64,000 bases of DNA, taken from CAMEGH01 sp052103595 (lineage in GTDB: Bacteria > Patescibacteriota > Saccharimonadia > Saccharimonadales > Saccharimonadaceae). The translations under genes were made by a program, and so were the position numbers. The DNA is taken from contig JBQEKC010000001.1 of the NCBI GenBank assembly GCA_052103595.1, positions 1 to 64,000 of the forward strand, written 5' to 3'. Below, in pieces: positions 19,518 to 28,223 of this stretch. The notes beneath the pieces are model-generated. The model searched no databases and was not told the DNA's origin. It was given only the letters and a program-made list of their open reading frames with translations. Positions within the stretch are counted from its first letter, which is position 1; every line of letters begins with the position of its first letter.

Positions 19518-21152
19518 ATGACGTTATTTGAGCGAATCTTAGCCGCTCGTGGATTAACTGGCGCCGACGCGTCGGTTTTTTTGCAGCCAGATTACGCAGC
19601 CGCAAAAGGCGATCCGTACCTGTTGCCCGACATGCAAAAGGCAGTTGATCGCTTGAAAATCGCCCTTGCCAACAACGAGCGTGTGGTGATTTATGGCGAT
19701 TACGATATTGATGGTTTGAGCGCTACCACGTTGTTGCTCGACGGCTTTTCGTCGTTTGGGTTTACGAACCTTGATGCGTTTATTCCCAATCGCTTCGTGG
19801 AAGGCTACGGCCTTACGATGGGCGCGGTTGATAAGCTCAAAGCCATGGGCGCCGAGCTGGTCGTAACGGTGGACTGCGGCAGCTTGAGTCATGCAGAAAT
19901 TGCCTACGCCAGCGAACTCGGCATCGATACCATCGTCACCGACCACCACAATGTGGCCGATACGCCGCCGCCAAGCATTGCCGCGATTAACCCAAAATTC
20001 CCGGGGCACGACTATCCGTTTCGCGATTTGGCGGGCGTGGGCGTGGCGTTCAAGCTGATTCAGGCGATGCAATCTGCGTTTGACGGCCTGCCGAATGGGC
20101 ACGAAAAATGGCTGCTTGATTTGGTCGCGCTCGGGACGGTGTGCGACATTGTAACCCTAGTGGGTGAAAACCGTGCCAACGTATATTGGGGCTTAGAAGT
20201 GATGAAAAAGCAGCGCCGTACCGGGCTAAAAGCGCTGATGGCGGTGGCCGGTGTGGAGCGATTAAAGCTTGATGCGCGCGCACTTGGCTTTGGGCTGGGG
20301 CCGCGCATGAATGCGGCGGGGCGGCTTGAAACTGCGCAGCACGCGCTGGATATGCTGGTGGCGGAAGACCCAGAAGTTGCGCTGGAACGCGCCCAGTATT
20401 TGGATGAATTAAACGTGCGCCGCAAAGGTTTGCAGCAATCTATTTTTGAAGAAGCCTGCGAACAGGCCGAGCAAATGCTGGATGATGACGTGTTGGTGGT
20501 GAGCGGCAAAGATTGGAACCACGGCGTGATTGGAATTGTGGCGGCAAAATTGCTTGAACGCTACCAAAAACCAACCTACGTGCTGGAAGAACAATCCAAC
20601 GGCGAAGCAAAAGGTAGCGCGCGCAGCTTTGGCGAATTTAGCGCTGCCGACGCTATTCGTTTTGCAGATGACGTTATTACCAAAGGCGGCGGGCACGGCG
20701 CGGCGGCGGGCGTGACGCTCCCGGTGAAAAATATTCCGGCTTTCCGCAAAAAGGTGAACGAATTTTACGCAGCAAAACAGTTCAAAAACCAGCTGGCGTA
20801 TTTATTGCCAAAAGCCGATGTCGAAATTGATTCGCTAGCAGAAGTAAACGAAGCGCTGATTATGGATATTCTCTCGCTCGAACCGTTCGGCAACGCCAAC
20901 CCCGAGCCAATTTTGCGGCTGCAAAACGCAAAAGTCGTGGGGCAGCGGCGCATGGGTGCTGACGGCCAGCACGTAAAATTACGCGTGCAAGATGCCGACA
21001 AGCGCACGATTGAAATGCTGGCATTTTCTGCGCCAGAAGCATTTTTTAAAGAAGTGGGCAGTAATGTATCGCTGTGGTTCCAGCCTGGCATGAATGAATG
21101 GAACGGGCGCCGATCGGTGGAGGGGCGGCTGTTGCATTTGGAAGATGCTTAA
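19518..21152 (+). CDS. recJ: single-strand DNA exonuclease RecJ
   Basis: RecJ degrades single-stranded DNA 5' to 3' in recombination and mismatch repair. The 544-residue protein has the DHH phosphoesterase motifs: VIYGDYDIDG (metal-binding DxD), VTVDCGS, IVTDHHN, LGFGLGPRMNAAGR, and the DHHA1 motif GGGHGAAAG, then a C-terminal OB-like domain. Length fits the family. The gene starts directly at the stop of the winged-helix gene. This segment has more GC-rich third positions than its neighbours as judged by eye. Confidence 0.94.
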   Translation: MTLFERILAARGLTGADASVFLQPDYAAAKGDPYLLPDMQKAVDRLKIALANNERVVIYGDYDIDGLSATTLLLDGFSSFGFTNLDAFIPNRFVEGYGLTMGAVDKLKAMGAELVVTVDCGSLSHAEIAYASELGIDTIVTDHHNVADTPPPSIAAINPKFPGHDYPFRDLAGVGVAFKLIQAMQSAFDGLPNGHEKWLLDLVALGTVCDIVTLVGENRANVYWGLEVMKKQRRTGLKALMAVAGVERLKLDARALGFGLGPRMNAAGRLETAQHALDMLVAEDPEVALERAQYLDELNVRRKGLQQSIFEEACEQAEQMLDDDVLVVSGKDWNHGVIGIVAAKLLERYQKPTYVLEEQSNGEAKGSARSFGEFSAADAIRFADDVITKGGGHGAAAGVTLPVKNIPAFRKKVNEFYAAKQFKNQLAYLLPKADVEIDSLAEVNEALIMDILSLEPFGNANPEPILRLQNAKVVGQRRMGADGQHVKLRVQDADKRTIEMLAFSAPEAFFKEVGSNVSLWFQPGMNEWNGRRSVEGRLLHLEDA

Positions 21153-21241
21153 GCTTGCAAATATATTGTAGCAGTGAATAATGAAGTGATCGGTTACCCG
21201 CAAAAAAATATTTTTGCGCCGAAACAGTAGAGGTGAGTTGG

Positions 21242-21424
21242 ATGAGTTCCTACAGAGTTATTCAAACGGAGATTCTGCATCCGGATGAGTATGGATATAT
21301 CGAGCCGAAAAAACGGGTCGTGTTCACCGGTTCAAAGTCTGCGTGTGATTCGTATGTCTATGATGAGGAGATGCACTCGCATTGGGGTGGACCGCGTGTC
21401 AACCTGCGAATCGAACCAGCCTAG
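21242..21424 (+). CDS. small hypothetical protein
   Basis: A 60-residue soluble protein starting MSSYRVIQTEIL, with a compact alpha/beta look and no known motif. The ATG is preceded by AGAGGTG at good distance. A GTG three codons upstream is an alternative start. It stands alone between recJ and rpsU, followed by a GC-rich hairpin. I do not recognise it. Confidence 0.55.
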   Translation: MSSYRVIQTEILHPDEYGYIEPKKRVVFTGSKSACDSYVYDEEMHSHWGGPRVNLRIEPA

Positions 21425-21441
21425 ATGCCACACCGTCCTAT

Positions 21442-21516
21442 CCCGTCCCGAGGTTGAAGCCCGCAAGATTGCAACATCTTAGCGCACGTGCTCCTTCGGG
21501 GCGGGTTTTACTTTTT
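21442..21516 (+). terminator. long-loop terminator
   Basis: CCCGTCCCGAGG pairs with CCTTCGGGGCGGG across a 38-base loop, followed by TTTTACTTTTT. The loop is long for a simple terminator and may hold a second structure. Confidence 0.5.
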
Positions 21517-21540
21517 CAAAACTTCATTCCTACAAATATC

Positions 21541-21569
21541 TTGCCACCAAAACTCATATCTGTTATAAT
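21541..21569 (+). promoter_or_regulatory. promoter of rpsU
   Basis: TTGCCA and TATAAT with exactly 17 bases between, plus the TGn extension. The ATG follows 9 bases after the -10, so the mRNA is probably leaderless. Confidence 0.8.
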
Positions 21570-21578
21570 CGAGTTCAT

Positions 21579-21794
21579 ATGGTAGAAGTTACACGTAAAG
21601 ATCAGAAGGAAGCGAACGAAAACATTATTCGTCGTTTCAACCGCAAGGTACTACAGAGTGGTGTTCTTGCGAGTGCTAAATCAAGCATGCGATTTAGCAA
21701 GCCAATCAGCAAAACAGAGCGCCGCAAAAGTGCAATCGTACGCCGCGCCCGCAAAGCTGACAAGCTACAAAAAATGCGCCTAGGGATGCGTTAA
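21579..21794 (+). CDS. rpsU: 30S ribosomal protein S21
   Basis: bS21 sits near the anti-Shine-Dalgarno region and aids mRNA binding. The 71-residue basic protein shows the family core NENIIRRFNRKVLQSGVL and the basic C-terminal helix RRKSAIVRRARKADKLQK. In many bacteria it precedes yqeY, as here. Its leaderless start is notable because bS21 itself acts at the mRNA entry region. Confidence 0.9.
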   Translation: MVEVTRKDQKEANENIIRRFNRKVLQSGVLASAKSSMRFSKPISKTERRKSAIVRRARKADKLQKMRLGMR

Positions 21795-21798
21795 GCCA

Positions 21799-22254
21799 AT
21801 GACGCTGAAAGAGCGTATCCAAAACGACATGAAAGCCGCTCTTCTGGGCGGCAATCGTTTTGAGGGTGAGGTGCTACGCAACCTAAAAGCGGCAATCCTA
21901 AACGAAGAAGTAAATAGCGGCCGTCGTGATGAAGGCTTGGGCGACGATGACGTTGAAACGCTTATCGCCCGCGAAGTGAAAAAGCGCAAGGAGAGTATTG
22001 CGCTTTACGAACAAAACGACCGCGCAGAACTTGCCAAAAACGAGCAAGACGAAATTGACGTTTTGAAGACGTATTTACCTGAAGAACTTGGCGAAGACGA
22101 TATTCGCCAGTTGGTTCAAGCGGTAATTGCCGAAACGGGTGCTTCGTCACCACAACAAATGGGGCAAGTAATTGGTGCGGTAAAGGCAAAAGCTGGCACA
22201 GCAGCAGATGGCGCAATGGTTGCGCGCATCACAAAAGAAGAACTAACCAAGTAG
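21799..22254 (+). CDS. yqeY: GatB/YqeY domain protein
   Basis: A 151-residue helical protein of the YqeY family (LKERIQNDMKAALLGG at the N terminus, LKTYLPEELGEDDIRQLV in the middle, MGQVIGAVKAK near the end). The domain is shared with the tail of GatB, which binds tRNA in the amidotransferase, but the role of free YqeY is not known. It starts 4 bases after rpsU and has no promoter of its own, so rpsU-yqeY-adk-map look like one operon. Confidence 0.9.
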   Translation: MTLKERIQNDMKAALLGGNRFEGEVLRNLKAAILNEEVNSGRRDEGLGDDDVETLIAREVKKRKESIALYEQNDRAELAKNEQDEIDVLKTYLPEELGEDDIRQLVQAVIAETGASSPQQMGQVIGAVKAKAGTAADGAMVARITKEELTK

Positions 22255-22269
22255 AGGAAGATTCCAGAA

Positions 22270-22818
22270 ATGATTTTATTATTTGGTCCAACTGGTGCCG
22301 GAAAAAGCGTGCAAGGGCAAATGCTAGCTGCACGTATGGGTTGGAAGTGGCTTTCAACCGGTGAAATGCTGCGCGATAGCAACGACCCAGAAGTGATTCG
22401 CGTGCTAAAAAGCGGTGAGCTGGTCAGCGACGAACTGACCTACGAAGTGTTTGACAAAGCAATTCAAGATGCTAAAGCAAAAAAGTTCCCACGCACGATC
22501 GTGGACGGCTTCCCGCGCACAAAAGAACAAGCCGAGTGGCTCGCGCAGTACATCAAGGAAAACAACGAACAGATTGACGTGGTTGTAACGCTTGAAGTGC
22601 CAGAGCATGAAATTATGAATCGGCTTGAAAAGCGCGCTCGTATGGAAGACACACCCGAAACGATCGCACGCCGCATGACGATTTATCGCCAAAAAATGTA
22701 CCCAATTTTGGGTGAGTTTGCTGACAGTGGTATCAAGATTGTTCATATTGAAGGAACCGGCACCGCTGGTGAAGTGCACGACAAAATCTACGACGAAGTC
22801 GAGAAGGTATGCAGCTAG
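22270..22818 (+). CDS. adk: adenylate kinase
   Basis: Adk interconverts AMP + ATP and 2 ADP. The 182-residue protein has the P-loop GPTGAGKS (6-13; usually GPPGAGKG), STGEMLR for AMP binding, and VDGFPRT. It is the short form: the lid is only a few residues, so the zinc or polar lid of the 215-residue form is absent. map overlaps its last 10 bases; adk-map linkage is common in bacteria, usually in the ribosomal protein operon. Confidence 0.88.
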   Translation: MILLFGPTGAGKSVQGQMLAARMGWKWLSTGEMLRDSNDPEVIRVLKSGELVSDELTYEVFDKAIQDAKAKKFPRTIVDGFPRTKEQAEWLAQYIKENNEQIDVVVTLEVPEHEIMNRLEKRARMEDTPETIARRMTIYRQKMYPILGEFADSGIKIVHIEGTGTAGEVHDKIYDEVEKVCS

Positions 22819-23576
22819 TCACCGGACAAAAAACGCCAGCGCAACTTGACGCTATGCGTAAAGGCGGTAAAATTTTGGCGCAAATTTACGCTGATGTGCG
22901 CGAATTTGTGCATCCTGGTGTAACCGAGCTTGCCGTGAATGATTTTGTGTCGGAGAAAATCAAGGAATACGGCGCTACGCCGACCTACCGCGAACCGGTG
23001 CCAGATTTTCCAGGGGTGATTTGCATCAGTACAAATGATGAAATCGTTCATAGTGTCCCAACCGACTATGCCTTTGAAATGGGCGATGTGGTGAGTTTTG
23101 ACCTTGTGATTACTTACAAATCGATGAAAACCGACAGCGCCTTTACGATGGTGGTAGGTGAGGAACCAAAAGGTGCCATAAAGCATTTGCTGCGCGCTAC
23201 CGAGCAAAGTTTGTACGCTGGAATTGACGCAATTCACGGCGACGGCACAACCACAAACGAAATCGGCACTGCGATCGAAGCCGTGCTAAAAAAGGCTAAA
23301 GTAGGAATTATTCGCGAACTGGTTGGCCATGGCGTGGGGCTGCAAATGCACATGCCACCAGACGTACCAAATTTCCGTATTCGCGGCGCAGGCACAACAC
23401 TGCACGCCGGCGACACGATTGCGATTGAGCCAATGGCAACGCTTGGTGGCGAGCGTATTGTTACCGATAAAGAAGATGGATGGACGATTCGCTCGAAAGA
23501 CGGTAGTTTGGCTGCGCATTTTGAACATACAGTGTTGATTACTGAAGACGGTGCAGAAATCTTAACGACGCTGTAG
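22809..23576 (+). CDS. map: methionine aminopeptidase type I
   Basis: Map removes the initiator Met after deformylation. The 255-residue protein keeps the five metal ligands in context: SFDLVITYKSMKTDSAF (two Asp), GHGVG (His), AIEPM (Glu) and HFEHTV (Glu). The N-terminal part KTPAQLDAMRKGGKI is typical. It follows and overlaps adk by 10 bases. It ends 4 bases from the end of the convergent murI gene, with no obvious terminator between. Confidence 0.94.
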   Translation: MQLVTGQKTPAQLDAMRKGGKILAQIYADVREFVHPGVTELAVNDFVSEKIKEYGATPTYREPVPDFPGVICISTNDEIVHSVPTDYAFEMGDVVSFDLVITYKSMKTDSAFTMVVGEEPKGAIKHLLRATEQSLYAGIDAIHGDGTTTNEIGTAIEAVLKKAKVGIIRELVGHGVGLQMHMPPDVPNFRIRGAGTTLHAGDTIAIEPMATLGGERIVTDKEDGWTIRSKDGSLAAHFEHTVLITEDGAEILTTL

Positions 23577-23580
23577 ATTT

Positions 23581-24228
23581 TTATGCGGCTTGCAGCAATG
23601 CGGTAACGCGCCGCCCAATTGCTTCGGATGGCTCGAGCACGATTGCTTGGCCATTCGCTAAATCTACGATCACATCTTTAATCCAATGATAATGCGTGCA
23701 GCCAAGCACAATCACGTCAGCCCCTTGCGCGAGCAGGGGGTTGATGACGTTTTTGATGTGCGTTTCGTTGAGCGTATTTTGCTCGATGCGCTCGGCCCAG
23801 TCGCTGCAATCGGGTTCAAGGACGGTGAGCGCCTGGCTATACGCGGTTTTGAGCGTGTGATATCGCTCGCTGGCAAGCGTGGCTGGCGTGGCGCACACAG
23901 CAATAACGCCAGAGGTCGTGGCGGTGCTGGCGGTTTTTATCATCGGTTCGATGCCAATAAATTTTTGCGCTGGGTAACGGCTGCGCAAGTAGTCGATGGC
24001 GTGTGCGGTGGCGGTGTTGCAGGCAAGGATAATGACGTCACAGCTTTGCTGCAATAATGGTTGAATTGCCGCTTCCGTGAGTGTGCGAACACGTTCGGGC
24101 GATTTACTGCCGTACGGCACATTCGGCTTGTCGTTCACGGTACTAATTTCGGCCGCCGGAAAGGTAACAGCCAGCGCTGCCGCTACCGCTTCGCCGCCAA
24201 TGCCGCTATCAAAAACACCTAATTTCAT
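23581..24228 (-). CDS. murI: glutamate racemase
   Basis: MurI makes D-glutamate for peptidoglycan. The 215-residue protein has the N-terminal FDSGIGG, the first catalytic Cys in ACNTAT (Cys70) and the second in GCTHY (Cys177), with VPYG after the substrate loop. It is somewhat short for the family (about 260). The start MKLGVFDSG is chosen because the family begins there; a longer upstream frame overlaps the ftsA promoter. A TACAAT box with TGG extension lies 6 bases before the ATG, so it is probably leaderless. It indicates the cell makes its own wall. Confidence 0.93.
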   Translation of the reverse strand: MKLGVFDSGIGGEAVAAALAVTFPAAEISTVNDKPNVPYGSKSPERVRTLTEAAIQPLLQQSCDVIILACNTATAHAIDYLRSRYPAQKFIGIEPMIKTASTATTSGVIAVCATPATLASERYHTLKTAYSQALTVLEPDCSDWAERIEQNTLNETHIKNVINPLLAQGADVIVLGCTHYHWIKDVIVDLANGQAIVLEPSEAIGRRVTALLQAA

Positions 24229-24255
24229 CTTGCTATTGTACCACTTGCCAAAAAG

Positions 24256-24284
24256 TTGGAAAAAACTTACATAAGCGGTATAAT
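24256..24284 (+). promoter_or_regulatory. promoter of ftsA
   Basis: TTGGAA and TATAAT with exactly 17 bases between. The ATG at 24292 is 7 bases after the -10, so the message is probably leaderless. Confidence 0.8.
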
Positions 24285-24291
24285 GCAAAGT

Positions 24292-25539
24292 ATGCAAGAT
24301 ACCTCTAAATATGCCGTCGGTATTGATATCGGGACAACGAAAGTACGTTGTGTCGTCGGACATGTTGATGTGCAGACAGGAATTCCTACGATTGTTGGCG
24401 TAGGCGAAGTGCCAAATGCTGGCATGCGAAAAGGAACCGTGGTAAATCTTTCGGGGCCAAGCACGGCGATTGATGCAGCGCTGGGTGAAGCTGAACGTAT
24501 GAGTGGCTATCAGGTTGACGCGGCCTCAATGAGTATTAACGGTGCGCATATTTTAAGTACAAAAGCAGATGGCATGATTGCGGTTACTTCAGCAGGGAAT
24601 GAAGTTGCAGACGACGACATTGCCCGCGTTGAAGAAGTTGCGACCACTGGAAAAGTGCCTGCAAATCGCACCATCTTAGAAATGATTCCGTTTAGTTATC
24701 GGCTTGATGGGCAAGACGGCATCAAGGATCCTATCGGCATGACCGGGACTCGCCTTGAGATTAACGCAAATGTGATTTCTGCACTGAGTCCACACGTGAC
24801 AAACCTTGAAAAAGCCGCAGAGCAAGCTTCGGTGCATCCAAACGCGATTGTACCAAGTGTTGTAGCGGCAGCGCGCGCAGTGCTGAACGAGCAGCAACAA
24901 GAAAACGGCGTGGCGGTGATTGATTTTGGTGGTGCTACTACTAGCTTGGCGATCTATGAAGAAGGCGAACTACAATACGTTTCGGTGATTCCTGTGGGGA
25001 GTAATAATATTACAAACGACCTCGCTATTGGCCTTAAAACTGATCCAGAAATTGCTGAACAAGTGAAGTTGCAGCATGCTTCTGCGGTTGTTCGCCCAGA
25101 AGATAAAAAAGTCACCGTCAAGCACGAAAAAGAAACGTTCGAATTTAGCACGAACGATATCGACGAAATTGTTGAAGCGCGCTTGGAAGAAATTTTTGAA
25201 GCGTTGAACGAAGAGCTCAAAAAAGCTGGCCGCAAAGGCAAATTGCCAAACGGCGTGGTGATTGTTGGCGGCGGCGCTGGCCTAAAGAATTTGGTAGAAT
25301 ACGCCAAAAACTCACTCGAATTGGCCGTTAAAAAAGGCGTGCCAAAAGGGTTTGGCGGCGTGGCCGACCAATTAGAAAACCCGCGTTTTGCCGCAGCAGT
25401 TGGCCTGATGTTTAGCGACATGCAGCAGCCAGCACACGGTGGAAAACCGGGCGGCGGATCGAAAAAATCCGGCGGCGTTGATTTACATAATACGAAAACT
25501 AAAATTGGCTCATTCTTCGATCGCTTTCGGGCGTCTTGA
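24292..25539 (+). CDS. ftsA: cell division protein FtsA
   Basis: FtsA is an actin-like ATPase that ties FtsZ to the membrane. The 415-residue protein has the phosphate-1 motif VGIDIGTTKVR, the SHS2-like 1C region, the phosphate-2 motif VIDFGGATTSLAIY and the adenosine motif VIVGGGAGL. It ends with a Gly/Lys-rich linker and the amphipathic helix KIGSFFDRFRAS, the membrane-targeting tail. The start is set by the promoter; an ATG three codons earlier lies within the -10 box itself. ftsZ follows 60 bases later. Confidence 0.95.
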   Translation: MQDTSKYAVGIDIGTTKVRCVVGHVDVQTGIPTIVGVGEVPNAGMRKGTVVNLSGPSTAIDAALGEAERMSGYQVDAASMSINGAHILSTKADGMIAVTSAGNEVADDDIARVEEVATTGKVPANRTILEMIPFSYRLDGQDGIKDPIGMTGTRLEINANVISALSPHVTNLEKAAEQASVHPNAIVPSVVAAARAVLNEQQQENGVAVIDFGGATTSLAIYEEGELQYVSVIPVGSNNITNDLAIGLKTDPEIAEQVKLQHASAVVRPEDKKVTVKHEKETFEFSTNDIDEIVEARLEEIFEALNEELKKAGRKGKLPNGVVIVGGGAGLKNLVEYAKNSLELAVKKGVPKGFGGVADQLENPRFAAAVGLMFSDMQQPAHGGKPGGGSKKSGGVDLHNTKTKIGSFFDRFRAS

Positions 25540-25599
25540 TTGCTGATGATAGCATTGATATACTAAAAGAAGATTAGAATTAGTGGGAGAGGTCATTAG

Positions 25600-26817
25600 A
25601 TGCCTGAAGTGAAACCAAGCGAAATACAAACATTTGCCAGTATTAAAGTAGTCGGTGTCGGTGGCGCCGGAGGCTCGGCAGTCAATCGAATGAAAGAAGC
25701 CGGCCTTGGCAACGTACAATTTATTGCCATGAACACCGATGCGCAGGCGCTGCATAACAGTAAAGCTGATATTAAAATTCACCTTGGCCACGATACAACT
25801 GGTGGGCTTGGTGCAGGTGCTGATCCGTCGGTAGGCGAGCAAGCGGCGAACGAATCTCGTGATGAAATCAAAGATGCGCTTGAGGGCGCGGATATGGTAT
25901 TTGTGACGATCGGTGCTGGTGGCGGTACCGGTTCTGGTGCTGGGCACGTGGTGGCAGAAATCGCCCGTGAAATGGGCATCTTAGTGGTTGGTGTTGCGAC
26001 AAAGCCGTTTAGCTTTGAAGGCGAAAAACGTCGTCAAAATGCCGAATGGGCAACTGCACACCTTGGTCGTCAAGTTGATACACTTATCACCATTCCAAAC
26101 GATCGATTACTCCAAACGATCGATCGCCGCACACCACTCCTTGAAACCTTCAAGATTGCGGACGACGTACTGCGCCAAGGTGTGCAGGGTATTTCGGAAC
26201 TGATTACCGAACATGGCTTGATCAACCTCGACTTTGCCGACGTAAAGGCGATTATGAGTAATGCTGGTTCAGCACTTATGGGTATTGGCCGTGCAAGTGG
26301 TGAAGAACGTGCGGCGTTGGCAGCACAACAAGCGATTGAATCACCACTGATTGAAGTGTCAATCGACGGCGCGAAGGGCGTGCTCTTCAATGTTACTGGT
26401 GGCTACGACATGAGCATGTCAGAAATCCAAGAAGCAGCCGAAATCATTACTAGTGCGGTTTCACCAGATGCGAATATTATCTTCGGTGCAACCTTGAAGC
26501 CAGATCTTGAAGATGAGCTGATTATTACCGTGATTGCGACTGGTTTTGATAGCGAATACTTCGACGAACAAGTTTCACAAATGACAATGCCTGGCGCTGC
26601 GCCAACACAAGACGCAGAACCGACGCCAGCCGCTATTGAAGATGCGGAAGTTGAAAGCGTTAATATGGATCTTGACCAAACCAACGCGGCTGCAGAATTT
26701 GCTTCAGATGACACACAGGATATTTGGGGCCAATCACCGCAGCAGGTAGAGGAAGACGATGAGTCTGACATGCCGGCATTTTTGCGACGACGCAAAAAGC
26801 AGAAATCAGAGGAGTAA
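25600..26817 (+). CDS. ftsZ: cell division protein FtsZ
   Basis: FtsZ is the tubulin-like GTPase of the division ring. The 405-residue protein has VVGVGGAGGSAVNRM, the GTP signature GAGGGTGSGAG, the T7 loop NLDFADVK, and a conserved C-terminal peptide DMPAFLRRR that binds FtsA. The linker is acidic and disordered. The start follows GGGAGAGG, so unlike ftsA it has a Shine-Dalgarno leader, and a TATACT box near 25558 may give it its own transcript. nrdR follows after 9 bases. Confidence 0.97.
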   Translation: MPEVKPSEIQTFASIKVVGVGGAGGSAVNRMKEAGLGNVQFIAMNTDAQALHNSKADIKIHLGHDTTGGLGAGADPSVGEQAANESRDEIKDALEGADMVFVTIGAGGGTGSGAGHVVAEIAREMGILVVGVATKPFSFEGEKRRQNAEWATAHLGRQVDTLITIPNDRLLQTIDRRTPLLETFKIADDVLRQGVQGISELITEHGLINLDFADVKAIMSNAGSALMGIGRASGEERAALAAQQAIESPLIEVSIDGAKGVLFNVTGGYDMSMSEIQEAAEIITSAVSPDANIIFGATLKPDLEDELIITVIATGFDSEYFDEQVSQMTMPGAAPTQDAEPTPAAIEDAEVESVNMDLDQTNAAAEFASDDTQDIWGQSPQQVEEDDESDMPAFLRRRKKQKSEE

Positions 26818-26826
26818 TAACGAACA

Positions 26827-27309
26827 ATGAGTAGCCAAGATTACCGCATTGGCGACAGTAAAGTGCTTGAATCTCGCGAAGTAAGCGATGGTAACGCCAT
26901 TCGCCGTCGTCGCGAGACACTTGATGGTAAATACCGATTTACCACATACGAACGTGTCGAGCGACCAAATCTTGCGGTGGTAAAAAAGAATGGCGAGCGT
27001 GAACTATTTGATCGCGAAAAGCTTTCAAACGCAATTAAACACTCGGTTGGAAAGTTCTTCTCTTCAGAGGTTGAAGTTGAGCGTATTATTAACGATATCG
27101 AAAACGCAATTTATGCCATTGGTGAGCTTGAGGTGACATCGTATACCATTGGCGACATCGTACTAGATGTGCTCGCAAACAAAAGTGAAGTTGCTTACGT
27201 ACGATTTGCTAGTGTGTATCAAGATTTTAAAACTCTTGATGAGTTTGAAAAAATCTTGGCACAGCGCCGCGAGTTAAACCAAAAACAAGAGCAATCGCAA
27301 CAATCATGA
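26827..27309 (+). CDS. nrdR: NrdR-like regulator lacking the zinc ribbon cysteines
   Basis: NrdR represses ribonucleotide reductase genes using an N-terminal zinc ribbon and an ATP-cone. The 160-residue protein aligns along its whole length: SKVLESREVSDGNAIRRRRE, RFTTYERVE, VVKKNGERELFDREKL and VAYVRFASVYQDFK are family hallmarks. All four zinc-ligand cysteines are replaced: the usual CPxC at positions 3-6 is SQDY and CxxC before RFTTYE is TLDG. The arginine-rich DNA-contact stretch is intact. It may bind DNA without zinc or have a changed role. It lies between ftsZ and the thioredoxin-like gene, which overlaps its end by 4 bases. Confidence 0.87.
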   Translation: MSSQDYRIGDSKVLESREVSDGNAIRRRRETLDGKYRFTTYERVERPNLAVVKKNGERELFDREKLSNAIKHSVGKFFSSEVEVERIINDIENAIYAIGELEVTSYTIGDIVLDVLANKSEVAYVRFASVYQDFKTLDEFEKILAQRRELNQKQEQSQQS

Positions 27310-27572
27310 GGGCGCGCATCATCTACCGTGAACAAAGTGAACAGGCTCGTGCCGTTGATGAGTTTATCCACGAATATGAACGCCGACTTGGGCGTACGGT
27401 TGAAACGATCGATCCAGATACGCCGGAAGGCGCAGATATCTGCCGCTTGTACGGAATCGTAGAGTATCCTACGGTGCTTGCGACGGCAAATGATGGGTCG
27501 CTATTACAAATGTGGCGAGGCGTGCCGTTGCCGTTAATTGATGAGGTAAGTTACTATGACCAAGCTAATTGA
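27306..27572 (+). CDS. thioredoxin-like protein without CxxC
   Basis: An 88-residue protein with a minimal thioredoxin fold: the stretch GIVEYPTVLA carries the cis-proline (Pro55) and is followed by DGSLLQMWRGVP, which matches the last strands of thioredoxins. There is no CxxC; a single Cys (46) lies in GADICRLYG. No signal peptide is visible. It overlaps nrdR by 4 bases and the VKOR gene by 17, so it is translated with VKOR. It may be a redox partner or a structural helper for VKOR; this is inference from context. Confidence 0.72.
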   Translation: MRARIIYREQSEQARAVDEFIHEYERRLGRTVETIDPDTPEGADICRLYGIVEYPTVLATANDGSLLQMWRGVPLPLIDEVSYYDQAN

Positions 27573-28188
27573 ATTTTTTACACACCACGACAAAAAAGTG
27601 CGTGACAACCGCTGGATTTTTGGCAGTATGTTGGTTGGTGCGCTGCTAAGCTTGCTTGCGTCGTTTGTGCTTTCGGTAGAAGCGGTGGAGTTGGCGGCAA
27701 ATCCAAATGCTGATTTGGCGTGTAGCATTAATATTATTCTTAACTGCGCCACGGTTGGTGTGCACGAAAGCGCACATATGTTTGGCTTCCCAAATAGCTT
27801 TTTGGGCTTGATAGCTGAACCGGTCGTTATTACCGTGGCAATTGCTGGCCTGGCAGGCGTAAAGTTCCCACGACTGTTTATGTTTGCCGCGCAAGTAGGG
27901 TATAGCCTTGGGTTTATTTTTGCGCTTGTGCTATTTTACATCAGTATGTTTATTATCCAGGCGCTGTGTCCATGGTGCTTGCTCGTTACGCTTACAACAA
28001 CATTCGTATTCTTTGCAATGACACGGTACAATATCCGCGAAAATAATCTTTATCTTCCAAAAAAGGTGCAACGAACGTTTGAAAATTTTGTAGCCAAGGA
28101 TTACGATAAACTGCTTTTGTGGACGCTGGTTATTCTGATGTTTGCTAGTATTATTCTCAAATACGGCAACGCACTCTTTACATTCTAA
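27556..28188 (+). CDS. VKOR family disulfide-forming membrane protein
   Basis: A 210-residue membrane protein of the vitamin K epoxide reductase family, which in bacteria replaces DsbB and re-oxidises the disulfide donor. It has the loop cysteines C56 and C64 (ACSINIILNC), the active-site CPWC at 138-141 near the membrane face and about five hydrophobic helices. Such enzymes imply that extracytoplasmic proteins are folded with disulfides. The gene for the soluble oxidase is not obvious here. It overlaps the thioredoxin-like gene upstream. The next unit begins with the ileS promoter that overlaps its stop codon region. Confidence 0.87.
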   Translation: MTKLIEFFTHHDKKVRDNRWIFGSMLVGALLSLLASFVLSVEAVELAANPNADLACSINIILNCATVGVHESAHMFGFPNSFLGLIAEPVVITVAIAGLAGVKFPRLFMFAAQVGYSLGFIFALVLFYISMFIIQALCPWCLLVTLTTTFVFFAMTRYNIRENNLYLPKKVQRTFENFVAKDYDKLLLWTLVILMFASIILKYGNALFTF

Positions 28189-28189
28189 A

Positions 28190-28218
28190 TTGCGCCAGCA
28201 TACTAAACTTGGTATAAT
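28190..28218 (+). promoter_or_regulatory. promoter of ileS
   Basis: TTGCGC and TATAAT with exactly 17 bases between. Transcription should start near 28225, just before the T-box stem I. Confidence 0.75.
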
Positions 28219-28223
28219 ACAAG

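Noticed and set aside
21442..21516. Riboswitch or small RNA after the 60-residue gene
   Set aside because: The GC stem and T-rich tail fit a terminator with a long loop; I see no conserved motif of a known RNA.
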